DNA from: Clostridiaceae bacterium
GTDB lineage: Bacteria; Bacillota; Clostridia; Lutisporales; Lutisporaceae
Reading direction: 5' to 3'
Assembly: GCA_003527145.1 (NCBI GenBank)
Contig: DPSW01000138.1
Coordinates: forward strand, 1-5,468
DNA length: 5,468 nt
In this document: in pieces, positions 1-5,257 of the stretch
Position numbering within the stretch: the stretch's first letter is position 1
Layout of the letters: each line of letters begins with the position of its first letter
Made by a program: the position numbers and the translations under genes
The notes under the pieces: generated by a model
Told to the model about the DNA's origin: nothing
Database searches by the model: none
What the model saw: the letters and a program-made list of their open reading frames with translations, nothing else

Positions 1-472
1 AAGCCATAATCTGGCCATTGGTATTTACATCAGGAGCCGGAACGTCTACTTGTTCTCCCAATAATTTATAAGTAGCATCTATGTAGCCTCTAGATAATCT
101 CTCTAATTCGCCTTGTGATAAGGTTTTAGGATCGACTATTATACCACCCTTGCCACCGCCATATGGAATACCGGTAACACAACATTTAAATGTCATCCAT
201 ATAGATAGTGCCATTACTTCATCTCTGCTCACATTAGGATGGAACCTGATACCGCCTTTTGTAGGACCAACAGCGTCATTATGCTGAGCTCTGTAGCCAG
301 TAAATACCTTAACGCTACCGTCATCCATCTTTACAGGGATAGCAACTTCCAGAACTTTTAAAGGCTGCTTTAATATTTCGTATACATCTGCTTCTAAACC
401 TAATCTGTCACATGCTTCTTTTACCTGTTTCTGAGCGTTTAAGAATGGATTTAAATTATCTTGGTGTGCCAT
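1..472 (-). CDS. gdhA: Glutamate dehydrogenase, N-terminal 157 codons (3' end outside window)
   Basis: This enzyme oxidatively deaminates glutamate to 2-oxoglutarate and ammonia with a nicotinamide cofactor, or runs in reverse, in the cytoplasm. The visible part is the substrate-binding dimerisation domain. Family motifs are GPTKGGIRFHP (residues 69-79, substrate-binding Lys72), MTFKCCVTGIPYGGGKGG (93-110, with Lys96 and the catalytic Lys108) and PAPDVNTNGQ (145-154, catalytic Asp148). The sequence resembles the short hexameric enzymes of Peptoniphilus, Clostridium and Bacillus RocG/GudB, which are usually about 415-450 residues, so roughly a third is present. The nucleotide-binding domain is missing, so NAD or NADP preference cannot be judged. 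The ATG at 472 has AGGAGG at 484-489, 11 bases upstream. It follows the regulator gene by 149 bases on the same strand with no clear terminator between, so it is probably the last visible gene of the kor operon. The family call is very secure; the symbol is conventional. Confidence 0.96.
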   Translation of the reverse strand, partial: MAHQDNLNPFLNAQKQVKEACDRLGLEADVYEILKQPLKVLEVAIPVKMDDGSVKVFTGYRAQHNDAVGPTKGGIRFHPNVSRDEVMALSIWMTFKCCVTGIPYGGGKGGIIVDPKTLSQGELERLSRGYIDATYKLLGEQVDVPAPDVNTNGQIMA

Positions 473-508
473 ATTTTAATAGACCTCCTAATAACATAAT
501 ATATAATC

Positions 509-529
509 TAAAGCAGTCTGCCTGCTCTA
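509..529 (-). repeat. Small hairpin in the leader of gdh
   Basis: The minus-strand RNA can form an 8-bp stem with one G-U pair: UAGAGCAG, loop GCAGA, CUGCUUUA. The hairpin ends 36 bases before the gdh ATG. It is not followed by a U-run, so it does not look like an intrinsic terminator. It might stabilise or process the transcript between the regulator gene and gdh, or serve as a protein site. The rest of the 149-base gap (473-621) shows no convincing promoter on the minus strand. It contains an AGGAGG at 589-594 with no usable start codon behind it, and an all-AT inverted repeat at 598-615. Confidence 0.35.
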
Positions 530-621
530 AATATCATGAAGCAACTTTGGCCATTCACCTTAACATATTCTATATGGTTAGCTGAAATCCTCCTGATTAT
601 TAAAATAATTTAATATATTGG

Positions 622-1497
622 CTATTTACCGCTTTTTTCCTTATTCGAATATACATTGTATTGTTCCCAAATATCTTCAAGTTTGGCAAAGGAAGATGCA
701 ACTTTATTTTTTTCTTTAATACCAACTGCTACTATTAACGCATTAAGCAAGCTTAGGGGAGCAACCAAGGAATCTACAAAGGATTCCATGTTGCTCTTTG
801 CAGTAAGAGTAAAATCTGAGTTTGCCGCCAAAGGTGATAAAATACTGTCAGTTATCGCAAGAACCTTTGCACCTTGTGACTTTGCGTAATGGAGAGCTTC
901 AATGGTTTTTGATGAATACCTGGGAAATCCTATACCAATAACCAAATCATCCTTATCTACTCTGAATAGCATTTCAAAAGTATCTGAAATAGATCTGCTT
1001 GTAATGTATACATTATCCCTGATCAAATTGAGATAAAAGCCTAAAAAATCAGCTAAAGTAGTAGAACTTCTCAATGCCACAATATAAATATGCTTTGCTT
1101 CAGTGATAGACTTTACTGAAGCTTCAAAAACCTTGTACTCAATGCTGTCCATTGTTATTCTTAAATTGTCTATATCTGCTTTTAGCACCTTTTTTAAAGT
1201 GTTTTCCTCACTAGAATAGTCTGCCGACATTTCTATTCTTTGTACGGTAGTCAAACGGGTCCTTATCATTTCCTGAAGTTCACTCTGCAATTGCGGATAG
1301 CCTTCAAAATCAAGAACATTTGCAAATCTTACTACTGTAGATTCACTAACGCCTACTTTTTCTCCCAACTTTGCGGCAGTCATAAAAGCAGCCTTATCAT
1401 AATTGTCCATAATATACTGAGCAATCATCTTCTGCCCTTTACTTAACCTTTGAAAGCTCAATTGTATTTTCTTCATTAAATCTTGATTTTCACTCAT
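622..1497 (-). CDS. MurR/RpiR-family transcriptional regulator (HTH plus SIS domain)
   Basis: This is a DNA-binding regulator of 291 residues, the usual RpiR-family length. Residues 1-77 form the N-terminal HTH_6 domain, with the helix-turn-helix around 40-66 (AAKLGEKVGVSESTVVRFAN). A linker follows, then a SIS (phosphosugar-isomerase-like) effector domain at about 125-255 with VLAITDSILSPLA (212-224) matching the family. The usual serine-rich sugar-phosphate loop is replaced by GIGFPRYSSKT (188-198). FPRYS variants occur in a known subgroup, but the ligand here cannot be read from sequence and may not be a sugar phosphate. The ATG at 1497 lies 13 bases after the korC stop. It is preceded by only a weak GGGG/TAGG ribosome site, suggesting translational coupling or low expression. 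Its place between kor and gdh suggests it controls this operon and possibly itself, perhaps through the palindromes near 4240-4335. Whether it represses or activates is unknown. Confidence 0.93.
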   Translation of the reverse strand: MSENQDLMKKIQLSFQRLSKGQKMIAQYIMDNYDKAAFMTAAKLGEKVGVSESTVVRFANVLDFEGYPQLQSELQEMIRTRLTTVQRIEMSADYSSEENTLKKVLKADIDNLRITMDSIEYKVFEASVKSITEAKHIYIVALRSSTTLADFLGFYLNLIRDNVYITSRSISDTFEMLFRVDKDDLVIGIGFPRYSSKTIEALHYAKSQGAKVLAITDSILSPLAANSDFTLTAKSNMESFVDSLVAPLSLLNALIVAVGIKEKNKVASSFAKLEDIWEQYNVYSNKEKSGK

Positions 1498-1510
1498 TTA
1501 ACCTACCCCA

Positions 1511-2047
1511 TTACTTTTTAGCATTTTCCCCCATTGCATATCCCATTTCCAGTGCTTTTTTATTCAGCTCTTCCGTGCCCTTTGGAACACGATCCAATAC
1601 TGCTTCTTCCAATGCTTCCTTAGATACTATCTGAGTAAGAGCAACCAAAACGCCCAGAGCTACGATGTTAACAACCATTGGCTTGCCTATTACATTTACA
1701 GCAGTATCGATTATAGGTACCGAATATATTTTATTATTAGCACTTTGTGAATTCACTATGTGATCTACGATTATTATGCCGTCTTCTTTTATTCCTTTAC
1801 CGTATTGATCAAAAGACTTCTGAGTCAGAGACAAAAATATATCGCAATTTCTTACCTTAGGAAAATCTATTTTTTCTGTAGAAATGATTACTTCAGCCTT
1901 ACTGGCTCCGCCTCTTGCTTCCGGTCCGTAGGATTGAGTTTGAACAGCATTTTTGCCGTCGATTATAGCAGCTTCCGCCAAAATAATCCCTGCAAGAATA
2001 AGTCCCTGTCCACCTGAACCGCTCAATCTTATTTCATGCTTATCCAT
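1511..2047 (-). CDS. korC: 2-oxoacid:ferredoxin oxidoreductase, gamma subunit
   Basis: This is the small catalytic-domain subunit of a CoA-acylating 2-oxoacid:ferredoxin oxidoreductase. By family knowledge the gamma domain supplies the CoA-binding region. At 178 residues it has the normal length for a stand-alone POR gamma protein. The glycine-rich GSGGQG motif is at residues 10-15, and SYGPEARGGASKAEVIIS, very typical of KorC/VorC-type subunits, is at 39-56. The ATG at 2047 is preceded by AGGAG (2057-2061), which sits over the korB stop codon, and the gap from korB is 6 bases, so translation is probably coupled. Neighbours korA, korB and the ferredoxin complete the enzyme. The symbol korC assumes a 2-oxoglutarate enzyme; a branched-chain (Vor) or broad-specificity enzyme is the main alternative. 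Confidence 0.93.
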   Translation of the reverse strand: MDKHEIRLSGSGGQGLILAGIILAEAAIIDGKNAVQTQSYGPEARGGASKAEVIISTEKIDFPKVRNCDIFLSLTQKSFDQYGKGIKEDGIIIVDHIVNSQSANNKIYSVPIIDTAVNVIGKPMVVNIVALGVLVALTQIVSKEALEEAVLDRVPKGTEELNKKALEMGYAMGENAKK

Positions 2048-2053
2048 TCAATA

Positions 2054-2872
2054 TCACTCCTTTATAAACCTATCGATGATCTTTTGGTATTCACTTGTAT
2101 ACTCAGGCTCCGGACTATTTTTGAATTCTCCTATAAGGAATTTTCCTTCCAATGCTTCCGGAGTCATCTTAGAAGCAGCAGATATATTAACTGCATGATC
2201 TTTCTGCCATTCCAACATATCAACGGCCGATCCCTTTTTGTTCTTTCTTCCATAGTAAGTTGGGCATGAGCTAACAGCTTCAATCAAAGAGAATCCATCA
2301 TTTTTCAAACCGTTTTCAATCAAAGAAATAAGAAGGTTTGTATGATAAGCTGTTGATCTGCCGACATAAGTTGCTCCTGCAGCAGCAGCCAAAGTTGGTA
2401 TGTCAAAAGCCTTATCGATATTTCCATAAGGTGCGGTAGTTCCTTTGTCAAATTTAGGAGTAGTAGGTGAATACTGCCCGCCTGTCATACCGTATATATT
2501 ATTGTTAAAAACAATAGTTGTAATTCCTATATTTCTTCTGCATGCGTGGATAAAATGGTTGCCGCCTATAGCAGAAGCGTCGCCATCTCCGGTAATAACG
2601 ATGACTTTCATCTCCGGATTTGCCAGCTTAACCCCCGTTGCAAAAGCCAAAGCCCTTCCGTGAGTTGTATGAAGCGTATCAAAGTCCAAATATCCTGTGG
2701 CCCTGGAAGAGCAGCCTATACCGGATACTACACAAATCTTATCTCTATCAAACCCCAGCTTGTCTATCGCAACTGTTATCGCTCTGGTAATAATGCCGTG
2801 ACCGCATCCGGGGCACCAAATCTGCGGCAATTTATTGGTTCTAAAATATTCGTTAACTATAGCACTTGGCAT
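2054..2872 (-). CDS. korB: 2-oxoacid:ferredoxin oxidoreductase, beta subunit (TPP-binding)
   Basis: This subunit binds thiamine diphosphate and the proximal [4Fe-4S] cluster, and decarboxylates the 2-oxoacid with the alpha subunit. It has 272 residues from the chosen start. The TPP/Mg motif begins with GDGD at 95-98 and continues to NNNIYGMTGGQ at 123-133. The four cysteines expected to hold the cluster are Cys20 and Cys23 (WCPGCGHG), Cys54 (GIGCSSR) and Cys203 (SSCPTYYG), matching the pattern of archaeal OFOR beta subunits. The ATG at 2872 is chosen because GAGGAGGTG lies 7 bases upstream, it gives the normal N-terminus MPSAIVNEYF, and it leaves one base after the korA stop (TAATATG). A longer reading frame from a TTG at 2890 would overlap korA and put the ribosome site inside the coding sequence. 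Glycine follows YGMT, where some archaeal 2-oxoglutarate-using enzymes have lysine (YGLTKGQ), so the substrate is not settled. Confidence 0.95.
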   Translation of the reverse strand: MPSAIVNEYFRTNKLPQIWCPGCGHGIITRAITVAIDKLGFDRDKICVVSGIGCSSRATGYLDFDTLHTTHGRALAFATGVKLANPEMKVIVITGDGDASAIGGNHFIHACRRNIGITTIVFNNNIYGMTGGQYSPTTPKFDKGTTAPYGNIDKAFDIPTLAAAAGATYVGRSTAYHTNLLISLIENGLKNDGFSLIEAVSSCPTYYGRKNKKGSAVDMLEWQKDHAVNISAASKMTPEALEGKFLIGEFKNSPEPEYTSEYQKIIDRFIKE

Positions 2873-2873
2873 A

Positions 2874-4007
2874 TTAGAGCACCTCCTCAATTACTGCTGT
2901 TATTTCTTCAGGATATACTGCTTCTCCATTGACCTTATTCACTCTCTTGATTTCAGCTTTATCCTTTATTATTCTTTCAACCTCTAAAACCATTTGACCG
3001 AGGTTCATTTCTGCCACAACAAAGGTTTTTACCCTTTCTGCCAGCTCTTGAAGTCTCTTTTCGGGGAAAGGCCATACCGTAATAGGTCTGAATGTCCCCA
3101 CTTTAAGTCCTTTAGCTCTTAACATTTTCATTGCAGTATCTGAAGCTCTGGATACACCGCCTATAGAAACAATAACAATATCTGCATCCTCAGTATTTTG
3201 TTCTTCCCATTGAATAATATCGTCTTTATGGGTTTCTATTTTATCCATTAATCTTCTGACAAGCTTGTCAGCTACAGAAGAGCTATTGCTCGGGAATCCG
3301 GTTTCGTCATGAACAAGTCCTGTTACATGATACCTGTATCCTTCTCCAAAGTTAGCCATAGGCGGTATTAAATCCTCATCCGCTTTATAGGGCTTATAGG
3401 CATCTTTGCTTACACCCGGTCTTTTTCTGTTTGCTATCTCTAATTCTGAAATTTCTGGGAGCTCTACCCTTTCCCTCATATGTCCTATGACTTCATCCAT
3501 AAGCAGTATTACAGGCATTCTATATTTTTCTGCAAGATTGAATGCTCTTATAGTCAGCTCGAAAGTTTCTTTTACTGAAGAAGGAGTTAACGCTATAACC
3601 GGATGATCACCATGAGTTCCCCAACGTGCTTGCATAATCTCACCCTGAGCCGGTGAAGTCGGCAATCCTGTGCTTGGGCCTCCTCTTTGAACATTCACTA
3701 CTACACATGGAACTTCTGATATAGATGCATAACCTAGATTCTCCTGTTTAAGTGAAAAGCCTGGACCGCTGGTTGCAGTCATGCTTTTTAAGCCAGTCAA
3801 GGAAGCTCCTATAATTGCTGCCATACTTGCTATTTCATCTTCCATTTGAATAAACTTTCCTCCAACACAAGGAAGCTTCTCTGCTGAGATTTCTGCTATT
3901 TCTGTAGAAGGAGTTATGGGATATCCGGCGAAAAACCTCATTCCTGCAGCAATAGCGCCTTCTACACATGCTTCGTTACCTTGCATCAATTGAGCCTTAC
4001 GTTTCAT
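2874..4007 (-). CDS. korA: 2-oxoacid:ferredoxin oxidoreductase, alpha subunit
   Basis: This is the alpha chain of the KorDABC complex, converting a 2-oxoacid plus CoA to acyl-CoA, CO2 and reduced ferredoxin. It has 377 residues, the normal length for stand-alone KorA/VorB proteins. The pyrimidine-binding domain covers about 10-200. It includes GYPITPSTE (28-36, the YPITP motif of OFORs), the QMEDE stretch (54-58) with the glutamate expected to activate TPP, TATSGPGFSLKQE (77-89) and QRGGPSTGLPT (107-117). The second domain, about 255-350, contains FRPITVWPFPE (306-316) and EMNLGQMVLEVER (333-345). The ATG at 4007 lies one base after the ferredoxin stop (TAAAATG), and an AGGGGG ribosome site is buried in the last ferredoxin codons. 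A 2-oxoglutarate substrate is inferred from overall KorA-like motifs and the downstream gdh; VorB is the close alternative. Confidence 0.95.
   Translation of the reverse strand: MKRKAQLMQGNEACVEGAIAAGMRFFAGYPITPSTEIAEISAEKLPCVGGKFIQMEDEIASMAAIIGASLTGLKSMTATSGPGFSLKQENLGYASISEVPCVVVNVQRGGPSTGLPTSPAQGEIMQARWGTHGDHPVIALTPSSVKETFELTIRAFNLAEKYRMPVILLMDEVIGHMRERVELPEISELEIANRKRPGVSKDAYKPYKADEDLIPPMANFGEGYRYHVTGLVHDETGFPSNSSSVADKLVRRLMDKIETHKDDIIQWEEQNTEDADIVIVSIGGVSRASDTAMKMLRAKGLKVGTFRPITVWPFPEKRLQELAERVKTFVVAEMNLGQMVLEVERIIKDKAEIKRVNKVNGEAVYPEEITAVIEEVL
2880..2888 (-). promoter_or_regulatory. korB ribosome binding site, decides the start codon
   Basis: GAGGAGGTG on the minus strand is a near-perfect match to the 16S rRNA anti-Shine-Dalgarno sequence. 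It lies within the last codons of korA and 7 bases before the ATG at 2872. It shows that korB begins at that ATG and not at the upstream TTG at 2890. Confidence 0.88.
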
Positions 4008-4008
4008 T

Positions 4009-4215
4009 TTACTTCCCCCTTACGTATATTGCATAATCAGGGCATCTTAGTTCACATTGCCCACACTGTATACATTTATCAATATCTACAATTTTTACCT
4101 TATCGTGTTCTAATCCCAATACTTTTTTAGGGCAAAACTTAACACAGATACCGCATCCCTTGCACCAGTTTTCATTGATGGTTAGTTTCTCAGTTACGGT
4201 TTCATTGCTATTCAT
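4009..4215 (-). CDS. korD: 2x[4Fe-4S] ferredoxin-type delta subunit of the 2-oxoacid oxidoreductase
   Basis: This small electron-transfer subunit has 68 residues and two CxxCxxCxxxC[P] motifs: Cys18, 21, 24, 28 (CKGCGICVKFCP) and Cys48, 51, 54, 58 (CIQCGQCELRCP). It should carry electrons from the TPP/[4Fe-4S] centre of KorAB to free ferredoxin. The first residues, up to NENWCKGCG, are typical of delta subunits encoded with OFORs rather than of free bacterial ferredoxins, which are usually about 55 residues. It is the first gene of the operon. A strong AAGGAGGAAAG site (4220-4230) lies just before the ATG at 4215, and korA follows after a single base. Confidence 0.94.
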   Translation of the reverse strand: MNSNETVTEKLTINENWCKGCGICVKFCPKKVLGLEHDKVKIVDIDKCIQCGQCELRCPDYAIYVRGK

Positions 4216-4238
4216 ACTTCTTTCCTCCTTAAAACATA

Positions 4239-4250
4239 AAATTGCAATTT
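4239..4250. promoter_or_regulatory. Candidate operator 1, 12-bp perfect palindrome
   Basis: AAATTGCAATTT is a perfect palindrome in the untranslated leader of the kor operon, 23 bases upstream of the ferredoxin ATG. The same core recurs at 4279-4290, with centres exactly 40 bases apart, and at 4324-4335. On the minus strand operators 1 and 2 are each preceded by AAAATGAA, so the repeated unit is longer than the palindrome. It could bind the operon's own RpiR-type regulator. This is inference from position and symmetry. Confidence 0.45.
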
Positions 4251-4278
4251 ATATTTCATTTTTTTTATAAATATTAAA

Positions 4279-4290
4279 AAAATGCAATTT
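4279..4290. promoter_or_regulatory. Candidate operator 2, palindrome with one mismatch
   Basis: AAAATGCAATTT differs from the palindrome at 4239-4250 at one base. It lies just downstream of the predicted transcription start (about 4297), a position where a bound protein could block initiation or early elongation. The unit continues on its plus-strand right side with TTCATTTTT, shared with the 4239 copy. Confidence 0.42.
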
Positions 4291-4303
4291 TGCCTTCATT
4301 TTT

Positions 4304-4332
4304 AGTATATAATATTATATTTTTTATTGCAA
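4304..4332 (-). promoter_or_regulatory. Sigma-A-type promoter of the kor-rpiR-gdh operon
   Basis: On the minus strand, TTGCAA (4327-4332) and TATACT (4304-4309) are separated by exactly 17 bases. They match the -35 and -10 consensus at 4 and 5 of 6 positions. A- and T-tracts at 4333-4360 could act as an UP element. Transcription should start near 4297, giving a leader of about 80 bases before the ferredoxin. It lies just downstream of the surE terminator, consistent with an independent transcription unit. Confidence 0.72.
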
Positions 4333-4335
4333 TAA
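4324..4335. promoter_or_regulatory. Candidate operator 3, palindrome covering the -35 box
   Basis: TTATTGCAATAA is a perfect 12-bp palindrome sharing the ATTGCAAT core with operator 1. Its centre is the -35 hexamer TTGCAA of the operon promoter. A protein bound here would compete with RNA polymerase. Its centre is 45 bases from that of operator 2. The match to a -35 box could by itself explain the core, so this copy is the least independent evidence of the three. Confidence 0.4.
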
Positions 4336-4362
4336 TTAATCTATTTTTTTGATAAAAATTAA

Positions 4363-4395
4363 AAAGATTCGGTATAGAAGTTATACCAAATCTTT
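4363..4395 (-). terminator. Rho-independent terminator of surE
   Basis: On the minus strand a hairpin begins 7 bases after the surE stop. The outer stem is AAAGATT/AATCTTT and the inner stem GGTATA/TATACC, with one mismatch between them and a 5-base loop. It runs straight into TTTTTAATTTTTATC. No matching T-run follows on the plus strand, so it acts in one direction and separates surE from the kor operon. Confidence 0.85.
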
Positions 4396-4402
4396 ATGAT
4401 AA

Positions 4403-5173
4403 TTATTTTATGATTAAATCCCAATTTTCATTTTTCATCTTCTCCAAGGTCTCCGTGCTTGTTAAGTCAATTTTAATAGGTGTTATAGATATATAATTGT
4501 CTTTTACAGCATTTATGTCGGTATCTCCGTTGTTTTCCGTTTCAGCCAGTTCGCCTGCAAGCCAATAATAGCTCTTTCCTCTTGGATCTTTTCTTTCCTC
4601 AAAACAATTTTTATATTTCCTCACTCCCAGCCTGGTTATCTTCACCCCATTGATGAGCTCCCGCGGAATATGAGGAATGTTCACATTCATAACAATATCT
4701 TTTTCAATTCCAGTGTCATATAGCTCTTTGCATATAGCAACAGCCAGCTCAGCAGCAAGTTCAAAATCACAGTTTTCGTAACAGCAGAGGGATAAGGCAA
4801 TAGACGGCTTGCCATGCATCGCTCCTTCAATAGCGGCCGATACAGTTCCGGAATATAGTACATCTGTTCCCATATTTGAACCTCTGTTGATTCCGGACAC
4901 TACCAGATCAATCTCTTCTTTTAATAATACATCCAGAGCAAACTTGACACAATCTGAGGGTGTCCCGTTTATACTCCATGCATCTATGCCATTGCCATAT
5001 AGATCAATACGATTGCTTCTTAAAGGCTTATGCATCGTAATGGAATGACCGCTGGCGCTTCTTTCTGATTCGGGTGAGACCACATTGACCTTGCCTAGCT
5101 TTGTTAAAGCTTTTGCCAGTTGATATATGCCGGCTGCATTAATTCCATCATCATTAGATACTAATATTCTCAA
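4403..5173 (-). CDS. surE: 5'/3'-nucleotidase SurE
   Basis: SurE is a metal-dependent cytoplasmic phosphatase that removes phosphate from nucleoside 5'- and 3'-monophosphates. It is linked in other bacteria to stationary-phase survival and nucleotide balance. The protein has 256 residues, the usual length. Metal-binding residues are in place: Asp8 and Asp9 in SNDDGINAAG (6-15), Ser39 in SPESERSASGHS (33-44) and Asn96 in VSGINRGSNMG (92-102), followed by YSGTVSAAIEGAMHG, a strong family signature. The start is a TTG at 5173, supported by GAGGAGG at 5181-5187 and by the N-terminus (M)RILVSNDDG, which begins exactly where SurE proteins begin. It appears to be a single-gene unit, with a divergent gene upstream and a terminator immediately downstream. 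Nothing in the sequence ties it to the kor operon. Confidence 0.96.
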   Translation of the reverse strand: MRILVSNDDGINAAGIYQLAKALTKLGKVNVVSPESERSASGHSITMHKPLRSNRIDLYGNGIDAWSINGTPSDCVKFALDVLLKEEIDLVVSGINRGSNMGTDVLYSGTVSAAIEGAMHGKPSIALSLCCYENCDFELAAELAVAICKELYDTGIEKDIVMNVNIPHIPRELINGVKITRLGVRKYKNCFEERKDPRGKSYYWLAGELAETENNGDTDINAVKDNYISITPIKIDLTSTETLEKMKNENWDLIIK

Positions 5174-5180
5174 TATAGCG

Positions 5181-5187
5181 CCTCCTC
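5181..5187 (-). promoter_or_regulatory. surE ribosome binding site for a TTG start
   Basis: GAGGAGG on the minus strand lies 7 bases before the TTG at 5173-5171. There is no ATG at the expected SurE N-terminus, so this site supports TTG as the true start. A strong site with a weaker start codon may tune expression. Confidence 0.8.
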
Positions 5188-5218
5188 GTATAATATGTTT
5201 AAAAAAGTATTTACTTCA

Positions 5219-5256
5219 TACAATATATTATCTGAATTTTGAATTGCAGGTGAAAA
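5219..5256. promoter_or_regulatory. Divergent intergenic region with weak back-to-back promoter candidates
   Basis: The 84 bases between surE and the plus-strand gene must hold both promoters. For surE, GATAAT (minus strand, 5227-5232) with TTTTCA (5251-5256) and an 18-base spacer is possible. For the plus-strand gene, TACAAT at 5219-5224 is a good -10, but the sequence at the -35 position is poor. The two -10 boxes nearly touch, so the promoters might interfere. Both are low-confidence readings. Confidence 0.25.
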
Positions 5257-5257
5257 A

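Noticed and set aside
545..565. Tiny frame MAKVAS behind AAGGTGA (minus strand)
   Set aside because: Six codons, with the ribosome-site-like sequence directly against the ATG; no support as a gene.
598..615. Inverted repeat TATTAAA-TTAT-TTTAATA just after the regulator stop, as a terminator
   Set aside because: The stem is entirely A-T, has no G/C pairs and is not followed by a clear U-run, so it would be very unstable; more likely a chance product of the AT-rich gap.
473..621. A separate promoter for gdh
   Set aside because: TATATT and TATTAT sequences lie near 495-508, but the positions 16-18 bases upstream do not resemble a -35 box and there is no extended -10.
2872..2890. An 11- to 17-base overlap of korA and korB as a programmed overlap
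   Set aside because: The overlap exists only if the TTG at 2890 is used; the ribosome binding site shows the ATG at 2872 is the start, so the genes do not overlap.
656..3606. Plus-strand open frames of 66-128 codons, such as 2546-2932 and 656-889
   Set aside because: All lie antisense to strongly recognised minus-strand genes, have no good ribosome sites or recognisable motifs, and are shadows of those genes.
4231..4362. Riboswitch or T-box in the kor leader
   Set aside because: The leader is about 80 bases, almost all A/T, with no T-box sequence, no G/C-containing helices and no terminator/antiterminator pair.
4809..5048. Plus-strand 79-codon frame inside surE
   Set aside because: Antisense to conserved SurE motifs, with no recognisable domain or ribosome site.
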